64,000 nucleotides of DNA, taken from assembly GCF_003217235.1 (NCBI RefSeq), contig NZ_QJTF01000004.1:164068-228067 (forward strand), given 5' to 3'. This stretch comes from Paramesorhizobium leguminum (GTDB lineage Bacteria; Pseudomonadota; Alphaproteobacteria; Rhizobiales; Rhizobiaceae). Under the pieces are notes generated by a model that saw only the letters and a list, made by a program, of their open reading frames with translations, had not been told where the DNA came from and ran no database searches. The stretch's first letter is position 1. Each line of letters opens with the position of its first letter. Both the position numbers and the translations under genes were made by a program. This document shows positions 1 through 8,352 of this stretch, piece by piece.

Positions 1-2667
1 CGCCCCCTGCAGGATGTTCTGACCTGCATTCGCGAGCATGTGACGATCGATGCGGCCGGGCGAAAGCTGGAGAAGAATGCCGAACGACATTTGAAACCGC
101 CAGCCGAGATGGCGCGCCTGTTCCGCGCTTTTCCGGACGCGATCGCCGCCACGCAAGCCTTCACCGCGCCCATCGCTTTTTCACTGGATTTATTGAGCGA
201 AGCCTATCCCGACGAGCCGGTGCCACCAGGCAAGACCCCGCAGCAGCATCTGGAGGATATCGCTTGGGAGGGCGCTGAGGAGCGCTATGGCGCGGAAAAA
301 ATCCCGCAAAAGGTCCGCGATCTCCTGGAAAAAGAGCTGAAACTGATCGGGAAATTGAAGTATGCGCCCTATTTCCTGACCGTTCATGACATCGTCCAAT
401 ATGCCCGCTCGCAGAATATCCTGTGCCAGGGGCGCGGCTCGGCGGCCAATTCCGCCGTCTGCTATTGTCTTGGCATCACGGCGGTCGATCCGGCGCAGAG
501 CGACCTTCTTTTCGAGCGGTTCATTTCCGCGGAGCGGCGGGAACCGCCAGATATCGATGTTGATTTCGAGCATGAGCGGCGCGAGGAGGTGATGCAGTAT
601 GTCTACAAGCGTTACGGCAGAACGCGCGCGGCCATCGTCGCGACGGTCATCAGCTACCGTTCGCGCAGCGCCATTCGCGATGTCGGCAAGGCGCTGGGCT
701 TGACCGAGGACGTGACGGCGGCGCTCGCCGGCACGGTCTGGGGCATTTCCGGCGGAGGGCTGGAGACGCGCGAGGTGCGGCAGGCGGGCCTCGATCCGCA
801 AAACCCGATGATACGTCGCGCCGTCGCGCTTGCCTCCGAGCTGATCGGTTTCCCGCGCCATCTGTCGCAGCATGTCGGCGGCTTCGTGCTGACGCAGGAG
901 CGGCTGGACGAGACCGTGCCGATCGGGCCGGCGGCGATGAAGGACCGAAGCTTCATCGAGTGGGACAAGGACGATATCGATGCCGTCAAGCTCATGAAGG
1001 TCGACGTGCTGTCGCTCGGCATGCTTACCTGCATTCGCAAGGCCTTCGACCTCATTCATCTTCATGGCGGCCGGCGGCTGGAGCTGGCGACTGTGCCGCA
1101 GGCGGACCCGGCGGTCTATGACATGCTGTGCCGCGCCGATTCGATCGGCGTCTTCCAGGTGGAAAGCCGGGCGCAGATGAGCATGCTGCCAAGGCTCAAA
1201 CCCCGGAAATTCTACGATCTGGTGATCGAGGTGGCGATCGTGCGGCCCGGACCCATTCAAGGCGATATGGTGCATCCTTATCTGCGCCGCCGCAATGGGG
1301 AAGAGAAGGTGCATTATCCGGCCCCTTCGCCCAAACATGGCGACAAGAACGAGTTGCGCAACATCCTGGAAAAAACCCTGGGCGTGCCGCTGTTTCAGGA
1401 ACAGGCGATGCGGATCGCCATCGATGCGGCGCGGTTCACGCCCGAAGAGGCCAACCAGTTGCGCCGCGCCATGGCGACCTTCCGGCATATGGGCACGATC
1501 CATGAGCTGCAGGAAAAGATGGTCGGCAAAATGATCGTACGCGGTTACGATCCGGTCTTCGCCGAGAATTGCTTCAACCAGATCAAAGGTTTCGGCGAAT
1601 ATGGCTTTCCCGAAAGCCATGCAGCGAGCTTTGCCGTGCTCGTTTATGTCTCGGCCTGGATCAAGTGTCATCACCCGGCGGTTTTCGCCGCGGCCCTCCT
1701 CAATTCCCAGCCCATGGGTTTCTATGCCCCGGCCCAGATCGTCCGCGACGCTCGCGATCATGCCGTCGAGGTTCGCCCGGTCGATATCAATTTCAGCTTC
1801 TGGGATAGCACGCTTGAACACACCGCGGATGGCACACTCGCCCTGCGGCTCGGCTTTCGCCAGATCAGCGGCTTTTCAGAGAACTGGTCGAAGAAATTAT
1901 GCGAAAGGCGCGGCGCTACCGGCTATCCGAGCATCGAGGAGCTGCATCGCCGCACCCATTTGGAAAGGCGTGCCTTCATGGCTCTCGCCGATGCCGATGC
2001 GTTCGGCTCGCTCGATATTGATCGCAGACAGGCCCTCTGGGGCGTACGCCGTCTGCCGAACGACGAGACCATGCCGCTTTTCGAGGCGGCGCAGGCAGCG
2101 GAACTGGCGGACGAGGCAGAGGTTCTGCTCCCGGCAATGGAAATGCCGGAACACGTCATCGTCGATTACGAGACGACGCGCTTGTCGCTCAAGGGACATC
2201 CCCTGCAGTTTTTACGCGATGGCCTGGAGAGCGAGGGAGCGATCAGTTGCCGCGAAGCCGCGACGGCGAGAAACGGCCAAGGGGTCAAGGTCGCCGGCGT
2301 CGTCACCATCCGGCAGAGGCCGGGCAGTGCCAGGGGCGTCGTCTTTATCACTATCGAGGATGAAACCGGCATCGCCAATATCGTTGTCTGGTCGAAGCTG
2401 ATGGCGATCCAGCGCAAGGAGGTCATGGGTTCCCGGCTGCTCATGGTCGAGGGCCATGTGCAACGCAGCAAGGAAGGTGTGGTGCATGTGGTCGCGAAAA
2501 GGCTTTTCGACCGGTCCGGCGAACTCATTGGTCTCGCAGACCGGGGCCTCGCAGACCGGCCGTACCTGGAGCCGCCGCATGCCGGTTCCGCCCAGTCAGC
2601 CGGAAAATCGATTGCCCGGCATCCGCGCAATGCGCGCATCCTGCCGAAATCGCGCGATTTTCATTAA
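1..2667 (+). CDS. dnaE2: Error-prone DNA polymerase III alpha subunit DnaE2 (5' truncated by window edge)
   Basis: C-family polymerase used for damage-induced translesion synthesis. The reading frame is open from base 1, so the gene starts upstream and the first GTG at 40 is internal. The catalytic aspartates are visible in PDIDVDF (about 547-567) and in KVDVLSLG (about 997-1020). A C-terminal OB-fold (about 2280-2500, VKVAGVVTIRQRPG) precedes a basic tail. About 888 codons are present against roughly 1,050-1,090 for the family, so the PHP domain is off-window. The absence of a beta-clamp-dependent replicative C-terminus and the N-terminal motif REHVTIDAAGR fit DnaE2 rather than DnaE1. imuA and imuB normally lie just upstream and cannot be seen here. 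Confidence 0.95.
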   Translation, partial: RPLQDVLTCIREHVTIDAAGRKLEKNAERHLKPPAEMARLFRAFPDAIAATQAFTAPIAFSLDLLSEAYPDEPVPPGKTPQQHLEDIAWEGAEERYGAEKIPQKVRDLLEKELKLIGKLKYAPYFLTVHDIVQYARSQNILCQGRGSAANSAVCYCLGITAVDPAQSDLLFERFISAERREPPDIDVDFEHERREEVMQYVYKRYGRTRAAIVATVISYRSRSAIRDVGKALGLTEDVTAALAGTVWGISGGGLETREVRQAGLDPQNPMIRRAVALASELIGFPRHLSQHVGGFVLTQERLDETVPIGPAAMKDRSFIEWDKDDIDAVKLMKVDVLSLGMLTCIRKAFDLIHLHGGRRLELATVPQADPAVYDMLCRADSIGVFQVESRAQMSMLPRLKPRKFYDLVIEVAIVRPGPIQGDMVHPYLRRRNGEEKVHYPAPSPKHGDKNELRNILEKTLGVPLFQEQAMRIAIDAARFTPEEANQLRRAMATFRHMGTIHELQEKMVGKMIVRGYDPVFAENCFNQIKGFGEYGFPESHAASFAVLVYVSAWIKCHHPAVFAAALLNSQPMGFYAPAQIVRDARDHAVEVRPVDINFSFWDSTLEHTADGTLALRLGFRQISGFSENWSKKLCERRGATGYPSIEELHRRTHLERRAFMALADADAFGSLDIDRRQALWGVRRLPNDETMPLFEAAQAAELADEAEVLLPAMEMPEHVIVDYETTRLSLKGHPLQFLRDGLESEGAISCREAATARNGQGVKVAGVVTIRQRPGSARGVVFITIEDETGIANIVVWSKLMAIQRKEVMGSRLLMVEGHVQRSKEGVVHVVAKRLFDRSGELIGLADRGLADRPYLEPPHAGSAQSAGKSIARHPRNARILPKSRDFH

Positions 2668-2692
2668 TCTTGAAAGATCAAGGGATCCAGGC

Positions 2693-3355
2693 TCAGGACA
2701 CCGAGATGGAGTAGAACACCGCGCCATAGTGCAATGCCGCGCCGACGGCGACGAAGGCATGCCAGATTGCGTTATGGAAGCGCAAGCGGCGCCAGACATG
2801 GAAGATCACGCCTAGCGAATAAACGATACCGCCGGCGGCGATCAGCCAGATGACGGCGGGAGAGAGCGATGTGACCATTGAATCGTAGATGAGCACGCCG
2901 CTCCATCCGAGCGCCAGATAAAGAAGAATGGAAAGCCGGTCGAAGCGGCCTGGCAGGAAGAGCTTGATCGCAATGCCGATAATGGCGATTGTCCACAGTG
3001 CCGCCAGTAGCAGCCATGATTGCCCGCCCATCTGGATGACGAAGGGCGTATAGGTTCCGGCGATCAGGACATAGATCATCGAATGATCAAAGCGGCGCAG
3101 GAACCATTTCGTCGGCGTGACCGGCCAGATATTATAGACCGCCGATATGCCGAGCGCCGTGACGAGGCTTGTGGCATAGATAATCGCCGCGATGAAAAGG
3201 TGCGGCGGGTCGGCGCGAAGTGAAAAGGCGACCATTGCAATCGCCCCTATGACCGCGAAAACCACGCCGACGACATGGACGATTCCATCGGCCCACAATT
3301 CGGCGATGTCATAATCCCAGCGAAGTTGCTCCGGTATTTTTAAACGATCAGCCAT
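2693..3355 (-). CDS. Hemolysin III family integral membrane protein (HlyIII/TrhA-like)
   Basis: A 220-residue polytopic protein of the HlyIII/PAQR superfamily with about seven membrane segments. Conserved family residues are seen: ELWADGIVHVVG near residue 20, FDHSMIYVLIAGTYTPF near 89-105, and a C-terminal HNAIWHAFVAVGAALHY with the paired histidines thought to bind metal. The length is normal for the family. In bacteria the family is linked to membrane-lipid homeostasis; the hemolysin name comes from heterologous expression and should not be taken as a virulence claim. It converges with dnaE2 across 25 bases holding a short CTTGAAAGATCAAG inverted repeat. Confidence 0.9.
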   Translation of the reverse strand: MADRLKIPEQLRWDYDIAELWADGIVHVVGVVFAVIGAIAMVAFSLRADPPHLFIAAIIYATSLVTALGISAVYNIWPVTPTKWFLRRFDHSMIYVLIAGTYTPFVIQMGGQSWLLLAALWTIAIIGIAIKLFLPGRFDRLSILLYLALGWSGVLIYDSMVTSLSPAVIWLIAAGGIVYSLGVIFHVWRRLRFHNAIWHAFVAVGAALHYGAVFYSISVS

Positions 3356-3382
3356 TGCAACGGGGTGCCTTTCTCAGGGCTG

Positions 3383-3522
3383 TCCAAAGCAAGTCCAGGA
3401 AAAATGTGAAGCGGTTTTCCCGGGAAAAACGGGAACCGTTTTCCCAGCGGACTTGCGTAAAACTCCAAAGCAAGTCCAGGAAAAGTGTGAAGCGGTTTTC
3501 CGTCCGGACTTGCGTAAAACAA
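3383..3522. repeat. Two tandem palindromic repeat units with GCAAGTCC/GGACTTGC ends
   Basis: Unit 1 is 3389-3456 and unit 2 is 3470-3513. Each begins GCAAGTCC and ends with the complement GGACTTGC, each holds GTGAAGCGGTTTTCC, and each is flanked by TCCAAA and GTAAAAC. Unit 1 carries an extra internal hairpin around TTTTCCCG/CGGGAA that unit 2 lacks. The pair occupies the intergenic space upstream of the HlyIII gene. No gene is seen here. Confidence 0.8.
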
Positions 3523-3566
3523 AGAAGTAACAAGCCCCTGTTACGAAAGCATGAACCCCCAATTTG

Positions 3567-4199
3567 TCAATCGGATGAGGGGGTAACACCGATACGCACC
3601 GGTCGGTCCGGAATGACTGCCGGGGGCGTAAAGGCCGCGGGAAGCGCCGGTTCGGCACTGAACGCTTGCGGCTTCAATCCGGTTTCCTCGAGCAGTCCCT
3701 TGCGCTTGGCATCGTAATAAAACCCGCGCGAATAAAAGCGCACGGCTTGCGCCTCGTTGCGGTCTGCCACGAGATAGGCGCCGGCAAGATACTTCACACC
3801 ATATTTAAGGTTGGTTTCGGCATTGAGCAACCCATTCGCCGGACCAGGATAGCCCATGGCCCGCGCCGTGTCGTGCCTGATCTGCATCAACCCCAGATAG
3901 GGACCGTTGCGCGCGGCGGGATTGAATTTACTTTCCCGCTCCACGACACGCCGGACCAAGGGTTCCGGCACCTGATAAGCCGCTGAATATTGAGCGATCA
4001 ACCCATCGACGCCTTGCTTGGGCGGGGCTGCCACCGGCTCGGCAATCTTCTCCGGTACGGGCGCCACCGGCTGCTCGGCAGTTTTCTCAGGCGCGAGCGC
4101 CACCGGCGCGGGCTTTTGCACTTCCAGTTCCGCCGCCGTGCAGGCAGCAAGGACAAGGGAGCAGACGGCCAGTGCGGCAAAATGTGAATTCATGCGCAT
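3567..4199 (-). CDS. Lytic transglycosylase SLT-domain lipoprotein
   Basis: A 210-residue protein likely to cleave peptidoglycan glycan strands. The N-terminus is a lipoprotein signal with lipobox LAAC (Cys20), followed by a Pro/Ala-rich linker to about residue 63. The SLT/goose-lysozyme-like domain follows, with VERESKFNPAA (catalytic Glu89), then GLMQI and YGVKYLAGAY, the standard motifs of family 1 transglycosylases. The start at 4199 overlaps the TGA of the upstream small gene by one base (TGATG), which supports translational coupling and this start; a second ATG two codons later is possible. It should be tethered to the outer membrane facing the periplasm. Confidence 0.88.
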   Translation of the reverse strand: MRMNSHFAALAVCSLVLAACTAAELEVQKPAPVALAPEKTAEQPVAPVPEKIAEPVAAPPKQGVDGLIAQYSAAYQVPEPLVRRVVERESKFNPAARNGPYLGLMQIRHDTARAMGYPGPANGLLNAETNLKYGVKYLAGAYLVADRNEAQAVRFYSRGFYYDAKRKGLLEETGLKPQAFSAEPALPAAFTPPAVIPDRPVRIGVTPSSD

Positions 4200-4387
4200 C
4201 AAACGTCGAAATCGGTCCCGAGCCGCTTTTCGAGTTCCACGAGATCCTTCGGCAGGGGCATTCCGTTGGCCTTGAGTTCGTTCAACTTCTCGCGGATGGC
4301 CTCGCGGATTTCCGCCGCGCCTTCGGGTTGATTGATCATTTCCTGAAAAAGAAGCGCGATCTCCGCCTTGATGTCTTCGAATGCCAT
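4199..4387 (-). CDS. Small conserved hypothetical protein (62 aa)
   Basis: A 62-residue acidic, helical, soluble protein beginning MAFEDIKAEIALLF and ending LGTDFDV, with no signal peptide or membrane segment. I do not recognise a family. The start is the first ATG that excludes a low-complexity upstream frame, and it follows GGAAGAGGA-type Shine-Dalgarno sequence. The stop overlaps the start of the transglycosylase gene by one base, so the two are almost certainly co-translated. The sequence does not say what it contributes to peptidoglycan turnover, if anything. Confidence 0.75.
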   Translation of the reverse strand: MAFEDIKAEIALLFQEMINQPEGAAEIREAIREKLNELKANGMPLPKDLVELEKRLGTDFDV

Positions 4388-4461
4388 GAGCCTTCCTCTT
4401 GTTCCCCACCATTTTAGCACGTTTGCTTGGCGTGGCGAAAGGCCCTCTATCTTCTGGAGCT

Positions 4462-4668
4462 CTACAGCAGCGGCAGGAGTTCCCTGATCTGCTCCAGATC
4501 GCCGGCGGTGAATGTGAGCGGATCGATGTCGATGCGTCCCGTGGCATCGAGGAGGGCGACGGTCATCCATGCAAGCGCGGCAAGCAGGATGAACGCTAGC
4601 GCCAGGAGGATGATGAGACGCTTGCCCAGCGTCGAGGGAGGCGCAAGCTCCGGTGGCGAATTGTCCAT
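4462..4668 (-). CDS. Small single-pass membrane protein (68 aa)
   Basis: A 68-residue protein with an N-terminal cytoplasmic stretch (MDNSPPELAPPSTLGKR), one strong transmembrane helix at about residues 18-40 (LIILLALAFILLAALAWM), and a short acidic tail with AGDLEQIRELL. I do not recognise a family. It starts 11 bases after the stop of the upstream ribbon-helix-helix-like gene, so the two probably form one operon. Overlapping longer frames from further upstream are antisense or frame-shifted with respect to peroxiredoxin and were discarded. Confidence 0.65.
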   Translation of the reverse strand: MDNSPPELAPPSTLGKRLIILLALAFILLAALAWMTVALLDATGRIDIDPLTFTAGDLEQIRELLPLL

Positions 4669-4679
4669 ATCGCTTGGCT

Positions 4680-4871
4680 CTAATCGTCGTTGCTGGAATT
4701 CAGGTCTTCCGGCGGCGTACCTTCTTGCGGAGCGGCGGGGAGATAGCCTTCCTTTACCATCCAGTCGCGCAGGATCAGCGCAATCGCCTCCGTCTTGTTG
4801 ATGCCGCGATGCTTGGCCGCGATGAAGCGGTCGAGCGCGTCCTGCAGGTCTTGGGGGAGATGGGTGCTCAT
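4680..4871 (-). CDS. Small ribbon-helix-helix-like protein (63 aa)
   Basis: A 63-residue protein, MSTHLPQDLQDALDRFIAAK then GINKTEAIALILRDWMVKEGYL, with the length and strand-helix-helix pattern of Arc/CopG-type DNA-binding proteins. The C-terminus is acidic and Pro/Ser-rich. No toxin gene adjoins it: the next gene is the 68-residue membrane protein. It could autoregulate this pair, but this is inference. The ATG at 4871 is the only reasonable start. Confidence 0.65.
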   Translation of the reverse strand: MSTHLPQDLQDALDRFIAAKHRGINKTEAIALILRDWMVKEGYLPAAPQEGTPPEDLNSSNDD

Positions 4872-4927
4872 GCAGTCTTTCCTTCAGAAACACTTCCTCA
4901 TTGCAACCAAATCGTGGCAATAATTGT

Positions 4928-4951
4928 CCCGGCCGCGCTGGCACGGCCGGG
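4928..4951 (-). terminator. GC-rich hairpin after the peroxiredoxin gene
   Basis: Perfect 8-bp stem CCCGGCCG/CGGCCGGG with an 8-base loop, 25 bases past the peroxiredoxin stop on the minus strand. The following minus-strand bases, ACAATTATT, are only moderately U-rich, so it may be a weak intrinsic terminator or an mRNA 3'-end stabiliser. Confidence 0.5.
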
Positions 4952-4975
4952 ATTTCATCAGGATTTCGGACAGAA

Positions 4976-5512
4976 TTAGGCGGCTTTGGCCATCTTGAGG
5001 CTGGCGAGAATATTTTGCGGCGCGGAAACGCCGTAGGGGTCGGTGTCGCAATTGTCGGAGAAGCCTTCCTCCTCGAACCACTGTTCCACCACGCCATTGT
5101 TGATGACCGCCGCATAGCGCCAGGAGCGCATGCCGAAGCCGAGATTGTCCTTGGCGACAAGCATGCCCATCTTGCGGGTGAACTCGCCCGAACCATCCGG
5201 AATCAGCTTGATATTTTTCAGGCCCTGGGCCTTGCCCCAGGCATTCATGACGAAGGCGTCGTTGACGGAGACGCAGTAGATTTCATCGATGCCTTCCGCC
5301 TGAAATTCCGCGTAGAGCTTCTCGAAATCGGGAAGCTGATAGGTCGAGCAGGTGGGCGTGAACGCGCCGGGCAGGGAGAACAGGATGACTCGCTTGTTGC
5401 CAAAATAGTCGGCGGTCGTCTTGTCTTCCCAGCGATAGGGGTTCGGGCCTTCGATGTTCTCGTCGCGCACGCGCGTGCGGAAGGTGACATCAGGTACTTT
5501 TTTCACGATCAT
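4976..5512 (-). CDS. Peroxiredoxin, Prx5/AhpE-like (redoxin family)
   Basis: A 178-residue thiol peroxidase that reduces hydrogen peroxide and organic hydroperoxides in the cytoplasm. The peroxidatic site is PGAFTPTCS, with Cys55 as the attacking thiol and Thr52 and Pro48 in the conserved loop; Arg129 in GMRSWRYA fits the active-site arginine. Further cysteines at 80 and 155 (FSDNCDTDPYG) are candidates for resolution or glutathione coupling. Upstream ATGs in frame give an implausible low-complexity extension, so MIVKKVPDVTF is taken as the start. A hairpin follows the stop. Confidence 0.92.
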   Translation of the reverse strand: MIVKKVPDVTFRTRVRDENIEGPNPYRWEDKTTADYFGNKRVILFSLPGAFTPTCSTYQLPDFEKLYAEFQAEGIDEIYCVSVNDAFVMNAWGKAQGLKNIKLIPDGSGEFTRKMGMLVAKDNLGFGMRSWRYAAVINNGVVEQWFEEEGFSDNCDTDPYGVSAPQNILASLKMAKAA

Positions 5513-5666
5513 GGCAGTTCCTAGCATAACAACGATAGGCCGGCTCCGCGGAGGGCAAGAGGGCCTTGGACTTGTGTCTTTAATTGCACGTCGGGAGAAA
5601 CGCGCCGGCGCGTTTAAACCATGCTGCAATTGCGAAGGAAAGGTTCGAAACGCCGCAGTCGTTCCA

Positions 5667-6302
5667 TCAACTATATGTTTGCACGATATAATCCGCCGGT
5701 CGCGATGATGTGACCACCAGTTGCGCATTGGGGATATCGTTGGAAAGCGCACGGGTCCGCGCTTCATCCAAGGTATGGCCATGGTCGAGCCAGCGCTGGA
5801 TCAGCCGTCGCTCCAGTTCGGCAAACGGCACGTCGAGGGAGATGGTAAGATCGAACAGCGGATGGAGACGGTTCCACGGCGCCTCATCGAGCAGAAGGTA
5901 ATTGCCCTCGATGATGAGGATGCGATGATTCGCCTGGATGACGGAGGCCCCGGCACGGGCAAGATCGAGCATCCGGTCGAAGACCGGAATGACGATCTCG
6001 TCATCCGACATTTTGAGCCGCCCCAACAGCATCTCAAAACCGGCGCAGTCGAAGGTCGGCGGCGAGCCCTTGCGGCTTCTCAAGTTCCGCTGGTCGAGGA
6101 TGGTGTTGTCGAGGTGAAAGCCGTCCATCGGCACGATGGTCGATGGCCCATCGCCACCCTTGTTCAGCGCATCACGCAGGCCTTCCGCCAGCGTCGATTT
6201 GCCCGCTCCGGGCGGCCCCGCGATAGCGACGAGCAGGCGCTCGCCGTCTTCAAGCCGGGACAGGATGGCGGAGGCCAGTTGGTCGCGGTCGATTTGCGTC
6301 AT
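5667..6302 (-). CDS. frcK: FrcK: P-loop kinase-like protein of the fructose ABC operon
   Basis: A 211-residue protein of the uridine/pantothenate-kinase-like P-loop family. Walker A GPPGAGKST is at residues 29-37, then VPMDGFHLDN and FDVP-like strands, and a lid region with RRLIQRWLDHG. Its place directly after frcA matches frcBCAK of Sinorhizobium meliloti, where FrcK is encoded with the transporter but its substrate is uncertain. The start ATG lies one base past the frcA stop (TGACATG); an in-frame start six codons earlier would overlap frcA. It may phosphorylate imported sugar or act in regulation; the sequence does not decide. Confidence 0.85.
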   Translation of the reverse strand: MTQIDRDQLASAILSRLEDGERLLVAIAGPPGAGKSTLAEGLRDALNKGGDGPSTIVPMDGFHLDNTILDQRNLRSRKGSPPTFDCAGFEMLLGRLKMSDDEIVIPVFDRMLDLARAGASVIQANHRILIIEGNYLLLDEAPWNRLHPLFDLTISLDVPFAELERRLIQRWLDHGHTLDEARTRALSNDIPNAQLVVTSSRPADYIVQTYS

Positions 6303-6303
6303 G

Positions 6304-7089
6304 TCAGGCTGCAAGCACATCCGCCGGTGGTTTCATCGCGCCGGTCATCAGGGCCACCGCATCCGACATCGAATAGTCGGAAGGCTTGATGACGGCAAGC
6401 CTGCGCCCGAGGCGGTGAATATGAATGCGGTCCGCCACCTCGAACACATGCGGCATGTTGTGCGAGATCAGCACGATCGGCATTCCCCGCGCCTTCACAT
6501 CCTGGATGAGATCGAGGACGCGGCGCGATTCCTTGACGCCGAGCGCCGCCGTCGGCTCGTCCATGATGATCACCTTGGAGCCGAAGGCCGCGGCCCGCGC
6601 CACCGCCACGCCCTGCCTTTGGCCGCCTGAAAGAGTCTCCACTGCCTGGCTGATATTCTGGATGGTCATCAGCCCCAGTTCGGAAAGCTTTTCGCGCGCC
6701 GTCCGCTCCATGGCCGGGCGGTCGAGCATCCGGAAGACACTTCCGAGCACACCGGGCTTGCGGATCTCGCGCCCCAGAAACATGTTGTCGGCGATGGAGA
6801 GCGCCGGCGAAAGCGCCAGATTCTGGTAGACGGTTTCAATGCCCGCCGCCCGCGCATCCATCGGCGAGCGAAAATGGATCGGCTTGCCGTCGAGCCGGAT
6901 TTCGCCTTCGTCGGGCGAGACGGCGCCGGACAGCGCCTTGATGAGGCTCGATTTGCCCGCGCCATTGTCGCCGATCACGGCAAGGATTTCGCCGGGATAG
7001 AGATCGAAATCCGCCTGGTCCAGCGCCGTGACCCGGCCATAGCGCTTGACGAGGCCGCGAGCGGAAAGAATGGGTTGGGTCGCGTTCAT
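6304..7089 (-). CDS. frcA: Fructose ABC transporter ATP-binding subunit FrcA
   Basis: A 261-residue ABC ATPase with Walker A GDNGAGKSS at 40-48, signature LSGGQRQGVAVARA, Walker B VIIMDEPTAAL, and the switch histidine in VLISHNMPHV. It is a single ATPase domain, unlike the doubled RbsA/XylA type, which is typical of the Frc subgroup of carbohydrate uptake transporters. The ATG overlaps the frcC TGA by four bases (ATGA). It supplies energy to FrcC for import of fructose and possibly ribose and mannose. Confidence 0.92.
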   Translation of the reverse strand: MNATQPILSARGLVKRYGRVTALDQADFDLYPGEILAVIGDNGAGKSSLIKALSGAVSPDEGEIRLDGKPIHFRSPMDARAAGIETVYQNLALSPALSIADNMFLGREIRKPGVLGSVFRMLDRPAMERTAREKLSELGLMTIQNISQAVETLSGGQRQGVAVARAAAFGSKVIIMDEPTAALGVKESRRVLDLIQDVKARGMPIVLISHNMPHVFEVADRIHIHRLGRRLAVIKPSDYSMSDAVALMTGAMKPPADVLAA

Positions 7090-8168
7090 GCCGCAGCCTT
7101 TCTGATCCATTGGTCGATAGCGACGGCGGCGATGATGAGCAGGCCGATCATCAGATAGGTCCATTGCGGATCGGTGCCCCAGAGTCTCAAGCCCAGCGCG
7201 AAGACGCCGACGATGAGCGCGCCGAACATGGTGCCGAGGATCGAGCCGCGCCCGCCGAAGAGCGAGATGCCGCCGATCACCACCGCCGTGATCGATTCGA
7301 TATTGGCGAACTGCCCGGCTGTCGGCGAAACGGAACCGAGCCGCCCGATCATCGCCCAGCCAGCCAGCGCGCAGATGAGGCCGGAGAGCACATAGACCGA
7401 GACGAGGATGGGCTTGACCCGAACGCCTGAAAGTTCCGCCGCTTGTTCATCGTCGCCGATGGCATAGACATGGCGTCCCCAGGCGGTGTGGTTGAGGACA
7501 TACCAGAGGGCGAGCACGAGCGCGACGAAGACGATCACGCCGTAGGTGAACACCGCGCCGCCGAGCCGGAAATTTTCCCCGAAGAATTGCAGGATCGGCG
7601 CGTTGGCGCTGATTTCCTGCGCGCGTATGGTTTCATTGGCGGAATAGAGGAAGTTCGTCGCCAGGATCACCTGCCACATGCCGAGCGTGACGATGAATGC
7701 CGGCAGCCGCACATAGGCGACGAGGAAGCCGTTGATGAAGCCGCACAGCGCGCCGACGGCGAAGCCGCACAGGATGGAGAGTTCCGGCGGCAGGCCGTAG
7801 CGGAAGGTGAACTGCCCCATCACCACCGAGGACAGCACCATGATGGCGCCGACCGAGAGATCGATGCCCGCCGTCAGGATCACCAGCGTCTGCGCCGCCG
7901 CCACGATGCCGGTGATCGCCACCTGTTGCAGGATCAGCGTCAGGGCGAAGGCGGAAAAGAATTTCGATCCCACCAGCAGCCCGAAGATGACGAGCGACGC
8001 CAGCAGCACGATCAGCGGCACGGCAGCCGGGTTCCCATGCAGGAACTCCCGCGCCCGCTGCAGGAACGTCTTGCCGTGTCCTTCGAAGGACGCGACCTCG
8101 GCGGGGCTTGCTGGAAGCACTCGCTCGAAATCTTGGGATGGAGATGACGCCGGTGTCGGCTGGGTCAT
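7086..8168 (-). CDS. frcC: Fructose ABC transporter permease FrcC
   Basis: A 360-residue inner-membrane permease of the RbsC/AraH family (CUT2). A hydrophilic N-terminus of about 45 residues precedes roughly ten transmembrane helices. Family motifs include TAGIDLSVGAIMVLSSV, CGFINGFLVAYVRLPAFIVTLGM and the coupling-loop region AAELSGVRVKP, followed by VVIGGISLFGGRGS. Its stop overlaps the frcA start by four bases. Upstream, a 150-base palindromic repeat separates it from frcB, which may differentially affect expression of the binding protein and the membrane genes. Confidence 0.93.
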   Translation of the reverse strand: MTQPTPASSPSQDFERVLPASPAEVASFEGHGKTFLQRAREFLHGNPAAVPLIVLLASLVIFGLLVGSKFFSAFALTLILQQVAITGIVAAAQTLVILTAGIDLSVGAIMVLSSVVMGQFTFRYGLPPELSILCGFAVGALCGFINGFLVAYVRLPAFIVTLGMWQVILATNFLYSANETIRAQEISANAPILQFFGENFRLGGAVFTYGVIVFVALVLALWYVLNHTAWGRHVYAIGDDEQAAELSGVRVKPILVSVYVLSGLICALAGWAMIGRLGSVSPTAGQFANIESITAVVIGGISLFGGRGSILGTMFGALIVGVFALGLRLWGTDPQWTYLMIGLLIIAAVAIDQWIRKAAA

Positions 8169-8197
8169 GGGTAGTTTACCTCATCCTCATATGCAGG

Positions 8198-8344
8198 TGC
8201 CTTCCCTCCCCCTTGCGGGGAGGGTGGCCCGGAGGGCCGGGTGGGGGTGGTGACGGTTGTGCTCCAACGGGAGATCACAGCGCGCTGCCTTTACCACCCC
8301 CATCCGCCCGCTCTGCGGGCACCTTCCCCGCAAGGGGGAAGGAA
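8198..8344. repeat. Long palindromic repeat, family A copy 1 (between frcB and frcC)
   Basis: Inverted arms of about 50 bases (CCTTCCCTCCCCCTTGCGGG at the left, CCCCGCAAGGGGGAAGG at the right) carry an inner GGTGGGGGTGGT/ACCACCCCCATC pair. The loop is about 45 bases. A second copy lies at 41735-41880. It forms a potential strong hairpin inside the frcBCAK transcript. Confidence 0.85.
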
Positions 8345-8352
8345 GGCGGCGT

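Noticed and set aside
190..1821. Minus-strand frame of 543 codons
   Set aside because: Antisense to dnaE2 with no domain.
2693..3355. Virulence-associated hemolysin
   Set aside because: Family membership does not support haemolysis in vivo; it is listed as a HlyIII-family membrane protein only.
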